A stretch of 31,565 nucleotides of DNA from the NCBI GenBank assembly GCA_040081075.1, contig JBEBHJ010000042.1, positions 1 to 31,565 of the forward strand, in the 5' to 3' direction. Below the pieces are notes generated by a model that was given only the letters and a program-made list of their open reading frames with translations, was not told the DNA's origin and did not search any database. This DNA comes from JANJUB01 sp040081075 (GTDB taxonomy: Bacteria > Armatimonadota > Fimbriimonadia > Fimbriimonadales > Fimbriimonadaceae). Of the stretch, positions 22,536 through 30,351 are shown in pieces (within the stretch, counting starts at the first letter, position 1; each line of letters begins with the position of its first letter). Both the position numbers and the translations under genes were made by a program.

Positions 22536-24413
22536 TCATCTTATGGGCTGATAGAACGGCGTAGGTGGAGGCCAAGTTACCGAGAGTTTGCTCCACTTGC
22601 CGGAGGGTCCAGCATCAAACTCTGGCGCGGACCAGTCCGCATTGAGGGGTTTGAAATAGGAACTTTGACTTCCTGGAAACTGCGGTCCAGACCCAAGGCC
22701 CCGTGCGAAGACATCTTTGGGTCCACCATTAACAAGTGCGATGAGCAAACTCTTTGTGGCCGGATCATAGAATCCCGAACAACTCCAAGCGTTGACAGGA
22801 GCCGAAATCGCTTCGTCATACTTCAAGGGAGGCGAACCTCCGCCCGACCAACTCGTTGCCAGTCCCATGATGTCGTACACGGCTCCGCTGCAGGCCCAGG
22901 TCAGCGTTGAATCTGATGCCGCCTGAAACGGAACTTGAGGTGAATCTACCAGTTGACCCCCAGCTTCGATGCGGAACTTCTCCAAGTCTAACCTAAGGTG
23001 AATATTGGCGCTTGCACTTTCGGTAAGTGTGCCCGCGCCAACAAATGAGTAGGTATAGGTGCCGCGGAAACTGGTTAGGTATCGCTCTTTGCTTTTCTTT
23101 CCGTGAACCTCAACAACAACCGGGCCGTCGCTGCCATTGCCCGTAGCTGGAATACGAACCTTGAGCATTTGATTGTCCCAATTACCGACAAGTGTTGCCT
23201 TAACGCCATTCACCAGAACGTCTCCTGACTCACTTCCAAATTCACCGTAAAGGATGAGCGTGTCCTCCAACTCATCCCGAGTCATATTGCGGATAGTTGG
23301 ACGTAGCCCAACGTTGGTGACAGCGAGCTTGAAAGTGGGCCTAAGCAGGGAAGTGCCATCCTTATCTTTGCCCTTCCGTGCCATATCTGCCAATACTTCA
23401 ACAACCGCAAAAGATCGTTGATCTGGAGTTTCCTTTTGGAAGTCGTTCGCGGCTACGAGACGATCTACAAAATAGCGACTAGCGTCAAAAGCCGTACTGG
23501 AATTGCACAACTGAGTCCATCCCATCACAACTCCCGCCCCCTTGTTCAAGATCGCATCTCGAAACTTTGCAACTTGGAGGTGGCTGTTGCCCGTAAAACA
23601 AACGTTCAGAAAGACGACGGCATTAGGACTGAACGACATATACCGAGTCACAAACTTGTGATTAATCGCATAAGTTGTCGCCGAAACTTCGACCCCGTTC
23701 ACAGTGTCGCCCGTTAGCCCGGTGTAATAGCACAAGCGATCGTTGTCCCAATCTAGCTTCACGTCGGAAGTTGCTTCAGTGGCGGCATCGTAAGGCGTAG
23801 AAGAAGCAACAACAAAGAGTTCCTCCCCCGATTTTGTTGTCCCTTTGCCGCCGTGGGCATTGATATACCAAAAAGCATCGCCATTCACCGCTCGCAAGTC
23901 CGTAAGTCGGGCCTTGCCTTCAGGGGTGCTTACGACCGTAAATAGGTTGTCCTTTTGCAGATAGCGGCTCATATCGGCAATCGGAACTTGAAGCTGGCTG
24001 AAACTTGCGCCGAATGCGTGCATGAGCCGAGCTTGCTGAGATTTGCCGACAAAACTTGCTTTTGACGAACGCGTCCAGTTGAATGAAGAAGGGCGAGAGC
24101 GATCCGGGAATCTGTTGTTACCGATTACGAGTAACCGTCCGTCATTGAATCGGCCCCAAGCGCACCCATCATCCGAGTTATAACCAGACGCCTCGAACTC
24201 GGGCCTGGTTGCGATGTATGAGGCCAGAGCTTGATTTTGAGCATTAACGGTGCCGCCAGCAAGATGGATCTCCTCAAATTTGGCATTAACCGCCTGAATC
24301 GCAACGACCCGTTGCCCGTCGGTGACCACCGTTACGGTGCCCCCGCCGGCTCCGCCTCCCCCGCATGCAAGAATGATCAAGAGACCAACTAAATAGAGCC
24401 AGTAGCGCTTCAT
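22536..24413 (-). CDS. Lipoprotein with caspase-like (clan CD) cysteine peptidase features
   Basis: A 625-residue lipoprotein. The signal (KRYWLYLVGLLIILAC) ends at lipobox Cys17 and is followed by a Gly-rich linker. The middle part has FWYINAHGGK (His187-Gly188) and, about 85 residues later, AVVFLNVCFTGNS (Cys272) followed by GAGVVMGWTQ. This is the His-Gly ... Cys order and spacing of clan CD peptidases (caspase, gingipain and CHAT types). A beta-rich part with an IPT/TIG-like look follows (DVLVNGVKATLVGNWDNQM), then a Ser/Gly/Trp-rich C-terminal region. The family is not certain and no substrate is visible. It lies between clpC and flagellin on the same strand, 109 bases before the flagellin start. 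Confidence 0.6.
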   Translation of the reverse strand: MKRYWLYLVGLLIILACGGGGAGGGTVTVVTDGQRVVAIQAVNAKFEEIHLAGGTVNAQNQALASYIATRPEFEASGYNSDDGCAWGRFNDGRLLVIGNNRFPDRSRPSSFNWTRSSKASFVGKSQQARLMHAFGASFSQLQVPIADMSRYLQKDNLFTVVSTPEGKARLTDLRAVNGDAFWYINAHGGKGTTKSGEELFVVASSTPYDAATEATSDVKLDWDNDRLCYYTGLTGDTVNGVEVSATTYAINHKFVTRYMSFSPNAVVFLNVCFTGNSHLQVAKFRDAILNKGAGVVMGWTQLCNSSTAFDASRYFVDRLVAANDFQKETPDQRSFAVVEVLADMARKGKDKDGTSLLRPTFKLAVTNVGLRPTIRNMTRDELEDTLILYGEFGSESGDVLVNGVKATLVGNWDNQMLKVRIPATGNGSDGPVVVEVHGKKSKERYLTSFRGTYTYSFVGAGTLTESASANIHLRLDLEKFRIEAGGQLVDSPQVPFQAASDSTLTWACSGAVYDIMGLATSWSGGGSPPLKYDEAISAPVNAWSCSGFYDPATKSLLIALVNGGPKDVFARGLGSGPQFPGSQSSYFKPLNADWSAPEFDAGPSGKWSKLSVTWPPPTPFYQPIR

Positions 24414-24481
24414 GCTCCAGTTTAGCCCTAACTGGTTAAAATTTCACACATTTTCTTTAGTTTTGATTGACATGGTCTGGG

Positions 24482-24522
24482 CAAAACAAACGAGACTGAA
24501 CACATCACGTGTTCAGCCTCGT
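24482..24522 (-). terminator. Rho-independent terminator of clpC
   Basis: In the minus direction ACGAGGCTGAACAC (24522-24509) pairs with GTGTTCAGTCTCGT (24503-24490) with one G-T wobble around a 5-base loop, followed by TTTGTTTTG (24489-24481). It lies 17 bases after the clpC stop. Confidence 0.9.
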
Positions 24523-24539
24523 AAGAAAGATGAAGAGGG

Positions 24540-27035
24540 TTAGTTCTTAACCAGTTGCTTTTCCTTCTTTGGCGGATTATCGAGCTTCTTCGTGAAGACA
24601 ACCTTGTTGTCGTCATCAAGCTCGGCCACGATTGAGTCACCCGCCGAGAAGGAGCCCAGAAGGAACTCTTCGGAAAGAGGGTCTTCGATGAACCGTTGGA
24701 CCGCCCTTCGTAAAGGTCTTGCGCCGAGGTTCGGATCGTAGCCTTGATCACAAAGCATATCCTTAACCTCTTCGCTAAGTTCCAACGTGATCCCTATTGC
24801 CGCGGCTTGCTCGTTTACTCGCTTCAGATAGAGCTCGGCAATCTGCAGAATCTCTGGCTTGGCGAGGTGAGTGAAGACAATCACTTCATCAACACGGTTG
24901 AGAAACTCGGGCCGGAAGGTCTTTTTCATTTCTTCTTGCATTCGGTTTTTCATTGCCTCATAAACCTTCGGATCGTTCGGATCTTCAGTTCTTGAACGGA
25001 AACCCAAACCGCCGTCAAGCTCGATCGGCCTAACACCAACGTTCGACGTCATGATGATGATCGTGTTTCGGAAGTCCACGGTTCGACCCTGGCTGTCGGT
25101 CAACTGGCCGTCTTCCATAACCTGCAAGAGGATGTTGAACACTTCCGGATGGGCTTTCTCAACTTCATCAAGCAGAACGACGCAGTACGGGTTCCGGCGA
25201 ACTTGCTCAGTTAGCTGACCGCCCTCATCGTAACCTACGTATCCGGGAGGGGCACCCACAAGCCGGCTCACTGCGAATTTCTCCATGTATTCCGACATGT
25301 CGATTCGCACCATGTTGCTTTCCTTTTCGTAGAGGTAGGCAGCGAGTGCTTTGGCAAGCTCGGTCTTTCCAACACCGGTCGGGCCGAGGAAGATGAAGCT
25401 TCCCATGGGTCGCTTCGGATCCTTGAGGCCGCTTCGGCTTCTTCGAATTGCTCGCGAAACCGCAGAGACTGCGTCTTTCTGACCAATTATGCGTGCGTGA
25501 AGGTCCTCTTCCATACGGAGGAGTTTCTGAGTCTCCGCTTCCACGAGTTTCATCACCGGAATACCGGTCCAACTCTGGACGATTTGGGCGATTTCGGCCT
25601 CGTCAACCTTGGGCTCGTGCTTTTCGCGCGAGTTCCAGACTTCCTCTCGCTCGGCGATGCTTGCTTCGAGGTCTTCGAGTTGCTTTTGCAAACCGCTGAG
25701 CTGTTCGGCGTTGCCCTCGTTGGTGCGCTTTTCTACGTGCTCAACTTCTGATTTGAGTTTGTTCATCTTTACGCGATCCGAACGTACGTCCGCCGGAGGC
25801 AGACTCTGTTGCAGTCGAACGCGAGAAGCCGCTTCATCAATAAGGTCAATCGCCTTATCTGGCAAGGTTCGATCCGTGATGTAGCGTTGGCTAAGCGTGA
25901 CCGCCGCCGTAATCGCTTCATCGGTAATCTCAACTTGGTGATGCGCCTCATAGCGCTCGCGCAAGCCCTTCAAAATGTCGATGGCTTCTTCGTCGTTAGG
26001 TTCTCTAACCTTCACGCCTTGGAAACGTCGCTCAAGCGCAGCATCCTTTTCGATGTACTTTCTAAATTCGTCTTGCGTAGTCGCGCCGATGCACTGCAGT
26101 TCACCGCGTGCGAGCGCCGGCTTCATGATGTTACTTGCATCAATCGCGCCTTCAGCCGCTCCGGCTCCGACCAGCGTGTGAAGCTCGTCAATGAAGAGAA
26201 TCACCTGGCCCTCGGCCTTGCGAACTTCCTCCATCACTTTCTTCATGCGCTCTTCAAACTCACCGCGATACTTGGTGCCAGCCACGAGTCCGGCCAGATC
26301 AAGCGTAACGATCCGCTTGCCGTTAAGCAGCTCGGGAATGTCCCCGCTTACGATTCTTAGCGCCAGACCCTCAGCGATCGCCGTTTTACCTACTCCGGGT
26401 TCACCGATAAGGCAGGGGTTGTTCTTAGTTCGGCGGCAGAGAATCTGCATAATCCGCTCAATTTCGTTCTGACGACCGACCACAGGGTCCAGCTTGCCTT
26501 CGCGGGCAAGCTCGGTAAGGTCCCGACCAAACTCATCAAGTGTTTGGGTTTTGGTCCCGGAGCTTGCGTTTGAGCGGCTAGAGCCGGGCTTTGCCTGAGA
26601 CTCTGTATCCTGTAGTCCCATCACTTCGGCGCGCGCCCGTTCGAGTTCAACGCCGAGCTTTGCAAGCACTCTGCCCGCAAGTCCGTCGCCTTCTCGAATC
26701 AATCCTAGGAGCAAATGCTCGGTGCCGATGTAATTGTTATTGAGGCTTCGAGCTTCGTCATAAGCAAGATCAATTACTCGCTTAGCGCGAGGTGTCAGAG
26801 TCATGTCTTGGCTCGGTCTTGCATCGCCACGGGGAAGTTGCTTTTCCACTTCCGACCGAACTCGATTTAGACTGACGCCTAATTTCTCCAGAACCCGTGC
26901 GGCAACGCTATCCTGCTCCCTCACCAGCCCGAGCAACAGATGCTCAGTGCTGACATAGCCTTCGCCAAATTTCTGCGCTTCTTCCTGCGCATAAAAAACG
27001 ACCTTTCTAGCTCTTTCAGTAAATCTTTGCCACAT
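24540..27035 (-). CDS. clpC: ATP-dependent Clp protease ATP-binding subunit ClpC
   Basis: ClpC is a Hsp100 unfoldase that feeds proteins to ClpP. The 831-residue protein has two N-terminal Clp_N repeats (FTERARKVVFYAQEEAQKFG and LTPRAKRVIDLAYDEARSL, each with GTEHLLLGL or STEHLLLGL). AAA-1 has GEPGVGKT at 211-218 and ILFIDELHTLVGAG near 279-292. AAA-2 has GPTGVGKT at 551-558 and VVLLDEVEKAHPEVFNILLQ. The middle region (about 410-470) is a coiled coil without a clear UVR motif, although ClpC proteins usually carry one. The C-terminus ends in a Lys-rich tail. No Shine-Dalgarno sequence is clear. Upstream lie a TATAAC -10-like box (27065-27070) and an inverted repeat at 27072-27102. A strong terminator follows the gene. 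Confidence 0.96.
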   Translation of the reverse strand: MWQRFTERARKVVFYAQEEAQKFGEGYVSTEHLLLGLVREQDSVAARVLEKLGVSLNRVRSEVEKQLPRGDARPSQDMTLTPRAKRVIDLAYDEARSLNNNYIGTEHLLLGLIREGDGLAGRVLAKLGVELERARAEVMGLQDTESQAKPGSSRSNASSGTKTQTLDEFGRDLTELAREGKLDPVVGRQNEIERIMQILCRRTKNNPCLIGEPGVGKTAIAEGLALRIVSGDIPELLNGKRIVTLDLAGLVAGTKYRGEFEERMKKVMEEVRKAEGQVILFIDELHTLVGAGAAEGAIDASNIMKPALARGELQCIGATTQDEFRKYIEKDAALERRFQGVKVREPNDEEAIDILKGLRERYEAHHQVEITDEAITAAVTLSQRYITDRTLPDKAIDLIDEAASRVRLQQSLPPADVRSDRVKMNKLKSEVEHVEKRTNEGNAEQLSGLQKQLEDLEASIAEREEVWNSREKHEPKVDEAEIAQIVQSWTGIPVMKLVEAETQKLLRMEEDLHARIIGQKDAVSAVSRAIRRSRSGLKDPKRPMGSFIFLGPTGVGKTELAKALAAYLYEKESNMVRIDMSEYMEKFAVSRLVGAPPGYVGYDEGGQLTEQVRRNPYCVVLLDEVEKAHPEVFNILLQVMEDGQLTDSQGRTVDFRNTIIIMTSNVGVRPIELDGGLGFRSRTEDPNDPKVYEAMKNRMQEEMKKTFRPEFLNRVDEVIVFTHLAKPEILQIAELYLKRVNEQAAAIGITLELSEEVKDMLCDQGYDPNLGARPLRRAVQRFIEDPLSEEFLLGSFSAGDSIVAELDDDNKVVFTKKLDNPPKKEKQLVKN

Positions 27036-27545
27036 AGTTTTTTCGCTTGGATCACGGGCATCCGGTTATACGACGTCCGAACTGCACGTTTGTTCTTACG
27101 TCTAGGCAGGCCGACTCATTGCGGCACACCCGATTGTATTTAGGAGACGCTCCAGCCTCGTCGAACGACGCGCGGGCTCCCAAAGCGTACCTGCAAGCGC
27201 AAGCATCGCACAGTAATGTTATCGGGATGTTTTTGGATTTTCTGAGGTGATATTTGCGTGATAAAGTTGATCGGAAGGGATTGAAGCAGATGCTGCAACG
27301 GTATCCACTCCACTCTTCGTGTTCTGGTAGCGGTCATTCTGGCGATTCGCCCGGCAATCGTAGTTCTCCCGGTGGGACCTTTGCTCGCTCAAGAACGCGC
27401 TACTGCCTCGCAGTCTCCTTCCAGGACTTGACTGGCCTGGCAATGCTCATGAAAAGCCTGTGCCGCGAACATGCTTCCACATTTCCCGCGCACCGGGCTA
27501 ATTGGACACCTTTCAACGTGGAGCGGTACACGGCGCTCGCCGAAT
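27036..27545. other. Gene-poor stretch upstream of clpC
   Basis: About 510 bases with no convincing intact gene. The part next to clpC holds a -10-like TATAAC (minus strand, 27070-27065) and an inverted repeat at 27072-27102. The rest contains a possible relic or doubtful plus-strand frame (27254-27580). The short overlapping frames on both strands show no recognisable motif. Confidence 0.55.
27072..27102. promoter_or_regulatory. Inverted repeat with 9-base spacer upstream of clpC
   Basis: GACGTCCGAAC (27072-27082) and GTTCTTACGTC (27092-27102) are 11-base inverted arms with 9 of 11 matches around 9 bases. It sits just upstream of the TATAAC box, over the -35/spacer zone of a clpC promoter. 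The 9-base spacer recalls CIRCE (HrcA), but the arms are not the CIRCE sequence. The GAAC/GTTC cores recall LexA-type boxes with a wider gap. The regulator is unknown. Confidence 0.45.
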
Positions 27546-27580
27546 CTAGTCAAGATGAGTTGAGCGAACGACCCGCTTGA
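27254..27580 (+). pseudogene. Doubtful or frameshifted ORF
   Basis: A 108-codon frame starts with TTG 27254 behind a good Shine-Dalgarno-like GAGGTGAT (27244-27251). Its translation is polar, Ser/Gly/Arg-rich and unlike any family I know. Over positions of about 27308-27400 a shifted frame instead encodes a signal-peptide-like stretch (RVLVAVILAIRPAIVVLPVG followed by PLLAQE). The first frame becomes more protein-like again near its end (FNVERYTALAESSQDEL). This could be a secreted-protein gene broken by two frameshifts, or chance. It overlaps the end of the 27546 minus-strand gene by 35 bases. Confidence 0.2.
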
Positions 27581-28184
27581 ACGCTGCCAAAGCCGTTCGC
27601 TCATTCTTTCCCGCTACAGAGAGTTGCACTAAAATGCCTTCATGCGGAATGAAAATGCAGTAATTTTTAATGGGAGGTTTCACGAGCTTATTTAGATAGG
27701 TGCCACATACAGCACGTGGGGGCTGATTCTCAATCCTAAACGCAGCGATTGGGGTCCCGGGGCCATAGAAGTCGCTTACGTATCGGCGAAGTCGGCGAAT
27801 GTCTTTGACCGCCTGTTGAGCGTTGTCGGTTAGCCACATGCGCCGTATGTAGATACTTTTCGTTTCATTCCAACTGCAGAGCGTGCTCATCCGATGGAAC
27901 CACCCGTCGCTACTCTGCACATCCCAGGCACCCGATCGCGGCGGCATCGGCAGGTCCAGTGAGATTCTTGGCTCCAAAAAGGTTACACGATATATGCCGG
28001 AAGGTCCCTTCTTCAAAGTGTAGTCTGGATGCTTTGGCGGGTCTAGGCTCCACTTCGCCGTCGGATACAGAACGAAACCTGCTGCGAATGTGGCCACCAC
28101 GAGGCCCCCCAGTAGCCCCCAAATGATTCTGGAGGCTCGGTTGGCCGGAGGCTTAAATGGATTGATCGGTGGATGTTCGTACAT
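27546..28184 (-). CDS. Hypothetical single-pass membrane protein
   Basis: A 212-residue protein of unknown family. A Pro-rich cytoplasmic lead (MYEHPPINPFKPPANRASR) is followed by one membrane helix (IIWGLLGGLVVATFAAGFVLYP, about 20-41) and an outside domain of about 170 residues with several Trp and three Cys. The pattern is typical of an anchored extracytoplasmic domain. ATG 28184 directly follows the TAG stop of rpiB (TAGATG), so translation is coupled and both genes share an mRNA. No functional link to RpiB is evident. Confidence 0.75.
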   Translation of the reverse strand: MYEHPPINPFKPPANRASRIIWGLLGGLVVATFAAGFVLYPTAKWSLDPPKHPDYTLKKGPSGIYRVTFLEPRISLDLPMPPRSGAWDVQSSDGWFHRMSTLCSWNETKSIYIRRMWLTDNAQQAVKDIRRLRRYVSDFYGPGTPIAAFRIENQPPRAVCGTYLNKLVKPPIKNYCIFIPHEGILVQLSVAGKNERTALAAFKRVVRSTHLD

Positions 28185-28613
28185 CTAGCTATCAATCGCT
28201 TCTAACCTGCGCACATGACGCCCGCCTTCGAAGGGCTCGCTCAGGAACAAATCAACGATCCTCAGTGCCATCTCTTCACTCATCATGCGCTCTCCAAGCG
28301 CGATCATGTTCGCGTCGTTGTGAGCCCTCGTCAGCCGGACAGACTCCTCGTTCCAGCACACCCCGCACCGAATCCCCTTTACTCGGTTCGAGACCATCGC
28401 CTCGCCATTCCCCGAGCCTCCCAGGACAATTCCTCTCTCCGCCTTTCCTTCGGCTACGGCGAGAGCCGCGGGGCGGACGAAGGTGGGGTAGTCGCAGGAT
28501 TCGGTGGAGAAGGTGCCGAAATCGAGCACCGCGTGCCCGTCGGCCTCCAGTTTTCTCTTGATTGCCTCTTTGTAGAGAAAGCCAGCATGGTCCGATCCGA
28601 GGGCGATAATCAT
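28185..28613 (-). CDS. rpiB: Ribose-5-phosphate isomerase B (RpiB/LacAB family)
   Basis: RpiB interconverts ribose 5-phosphate and ribulose 5-phosphate. The 142-residue protein starts MIIALGSDHAG (Asp8, His9) and has GGSGNGEAM (65-73), RAHNDANMIALG (96-107) and EPFEGGRHVRRL near the end. The GSGNGE form lacks the Cys that acts as base in the E. coli enzyme. In Mycobacterium tuberculosis RpiB the Glu of this motif takes that role, so Glu71 is probably the base here. ATG 28613 is chosen; the open frame continues to 28739 but the extra 42 residues are not conserved. TACCAT lies 7 bases before the ATG. Confidence 0.92.
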   Translation of the reverse strand: MIIALGSDHAGFLYKEAIKRKLEADGHAVLDFGTFSTESCDYPTFVRPAALAVAEGKAERGIVLGGSGNGEAMVSNRVKGIRCGVCWNEESVRLTRAHNDANMIALGERMMSEEMALRIVDLFLSEPFEGGRHVRRLEAIDS

Positions 28614-28620
28614 GCTGAGA

Positions 28621-28626
28621 ATGGTA
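28621..28626 (-). promoter_or_regulatory. Putative leaderless -10 element of rpiB
   Basis: On the minus strand TACCAT covers -13 to -8 from the ATG at 28613. The sequence between the box and the ATG has no Shine-Dalgarno motif. Confidence 0.35.
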
Positions 28627-28759
28627 CCAATCTTTAAGGTGTCGGGGGAGGTTCGGAGGTTCGTAGATTCGGATAGCGAGACAACGTACGTGCAAACGCC
28701 CCGGTGATACTTGCTGCACATCAACGGAAGATCCTGCACCCCCTAGCTCCCAAAAACCG

Positions 28760-28765
28760 TACAAT
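28760..28765 (+). promoter_or_regulatory. Putative -10 element before the 28776 gene
   Basis: TACAAT lies 10 bases before the ATG at 28776, which would give a leader of only about 3 bases. No Shine-Dalgarno sequence fits. Confidence 0.4.
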
Positions 28766-28775
28766 CAATCTAGAA

Positions 28776-29501
28776 ATGCCCAAACAGATTTACAGCGAGT
28801 CGGAGATCAGTAAAATCTTGCAAACTGCCGCCAAGATTCAGGAGCAGGAGTCCGCTTCTGCCTACTCGCCAGGAGTGACTTTTGAAGAACTTCAGCGTAT
28901 CGCCGCCGAATGCGGAATTAGCGAAGACGCATTGAAACTCGCCCTTACGCAGCCCGAGCAGAAATCCGAAGAGAGTTTCATGAATCTGGTGGAGACCCAC
29001 GAGCGGGTTTTTGACGGCGAACTTGATCTAGACCGCCTAGATGAGGTGGTCGAGGCGTTGGGACCAAATGTTAAATTGCAGTTCTCCCAGCAACTAGGAC
29101 GCTCGATGAAGGCGCGGTTAACCTCGGGGACCGTTTTTGGCGACCTTGAGATTTCATCTCGCAACGGCCGCACGAAGCTGCGCTTCCGTCAGACCCCGTT
29201 TGTGGCTTACTTTGCAGGCTTGCACGGGCCGCTGATCTTATCGTTTGTGATTGGGGCCGGGATGATGGGGAAGGGCTACGTGTGGCCCGGGCTGATGACG
29301 GTCATCGCGCTGCTAACCGTCGGAGGGCTGATCTTTCGAACCCTAGCCCAAGGCGGCAAGAAGAAAGCGCGTAAGCTCGTTGATGAAGTTTCAGTCGCCA
29401 TCCAAAATTGCATTGCCTCTGATTTGCGAAAAAACCTGGAAGGCGCAAAGGCTATTCAATCGGTAGAAGAAGTGTCAGATATCGCCAATCAGCTTCAATA
29501 A
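28776..29501 (+). CDS. Hypothetical two-helix membrane protein
   Basis: A 241-residue protein. The N-terminus (YSESEISKILQTAAKIQEQE, then GVTFEELQRIAAECGISEDAL) resembles a helical module (YSEEEV..IL.RA...GLTLEELQEIAAEVGI) found at the start of many uncharacterised bacterial membrane proteins. A polar middle domain follows, then two membrane segments (FAGLHGPLILSFVIGAGMM and VWPGLMTVIALLTVGGLIF) and a helical tail. Function is unknown. ATG 28776 lies 10 bases after TACAAT; the frame is open to 28704, but that start lies before the -10 box. The 3' end overlaps the convergent rfbA by 27 bases. Confidence 0.75.
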   Translation: MPKQIYSESEISKILQTAAKIQEQESASAYSPGVTFEELQRIAAECGISEDALKLALTQPEQKSEESFMNLVETHERVFDGELDLDRLDEVVEALGPNVKLQFSQQLGRSMKARLTSGTVFGDLEISSRNGRTKLRFRQTPFVAYFAGLHGPLILSFVIGAGMMGKGYVWPGLMTVIALLTVGGLIFRTLAQGGKKKARKLVDEVSVAIQNCIASDLRKNLEGAKAIQSVEEVSDIANQLQ

Positions 29502-30350
29502 GTAGCGACCATATCCGTTGTTCTTGAGTTTGAGTCCAACTTCTCGTAGCCGATCTGCGGCAACCCAACCCTGCCGAAAGGCGATTTCCTCTGGGCAGGA
29601 GATCATAAAACCTTGGCGTGATTCAACAGCATGCACAAACTGCGCAGCTTGGATCAGCATCTCATGAGTGCCTGTGTCGAGCCAAGCATATCCTCGGCCA
29701 AGCGTTTCAACATTGAGCTTGCCCTCATCCAGATAAAGGCGATTGAGGTCGGTGATTTCTAGCTCACCACGAGCTGAAGGCTTAAGGGCGAGAGCGCGTT
29801 CGACCACGGTTTCATCATAAAAATAGAGTCCTGTCACGGCGTAGTTCGATTTTGGCTTTGTCGGTTTCTCTTCAATGCTAACGGCGGTCCCGTTAGCATC
29901 AAATTCCACGACTCCGTATTGGGTTGCATCATCCACATGGTAAGCAAACACAACCGCACCTGACTCGAGGGCAGCCGCCTCTTGAAGCTGCTCTTGAAGT
30001 CCGTGACCAAAGAAAATGTTGTCCCCAAGGATTAGGGCGCACGGTTCGCCGTTTACAAAATCTGCCCCGACATGAAACGCCTGGGCAAGACCACCGGGGT
30101 GAGGTTGAACCGCATATTGAATCGAAATCCCCCACTGCGAGCCGTCTGACAGCAATGTCTGAAAGGCAGCCTGGTCATGAGGGGTGGTTATGATCAGAAT
30201 CTCCTTTATCCCAGCGAGCATGAGCACGCTCAGCGGATAGTAGATCATCGGTTTGTTATAAATCGGCATGAGCTGCTTGCTCACCGCTTGGGTGACAGGA
30301 TAAAGCCGAGTGCCCGAGCCGCCCGCCAAGATGATGCCGCGCTTGACCAA
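29475..30350 (-). CDS. rfbA: Glucose-1-phosphate thymidylyltransferase
   Basis: RfbA (RmlA) makes dTDP-glucose from dTTP and glucose 1-phosphate, the first step to dTDP-rhamnose. The 291-residue length is standard. The nucleotide-binding signature is GIILAGGSGTRLYPVTQAVS, followed by KQLMPIYNKPMIYYPLSVL. Further family blocks are LILGDNIFFGHGL, GVVEFD near the middle, EEKPTKPKSNYAVTGLYFYD and GRGYAWLDTGTHEML. The start is TTG 30350, one base after the rfbB stop, so translation is coupled. The last 27 bases overlap the end of the convergent 28776 gene. Confidence 0.96.
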   Translation of the reverse strand: MVKRGIILAGGSGTRLYPVTQAVSKQLMPIYNKPMIYYPLSVLMLAGIKEILIITTPHDQAAFQTLLSDGSQWGISIQYAVQPHPGGLAQAFHVGADFVNGEPCALILGDNIFFGHGLQEQLQEAAALESGAVVFAYHVDDATQYGVVEFDANGTAVSIEEKPTKPKSNYAVTGLYFYDETVVERALALKPSARGELEITDLNRLYLDEGKLNVETLGRGYAWLDTGTHEMLIQAAQFVHAVESRQGFMISCPEEIAFRQGWVAADRLREVGLKLKNNGYGRYLLKLIGDI

Positions 30351-30351
30351 T

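Noticed and set aside
27036..27110. CIRCE or CtsR box before clpC
   Set aside because: The inverted repeat has a 9-base spacer like CIRCE, but its arms do not match TTAGCACTC, and no CtsR-type tandem heptad is present.
28614..28739. Longer rpiB start at 28739
   Set aside because: It adds 42 residues before the conserved MIIALGSDHAG start and would cover the divergent promoter.
28276..28764. 162-codon minus-strand frame overlapping rpiB
   Set aside because: Shifted frame of rpiB, Gly/Arg-rich; rpiB itself is conserved over the region.
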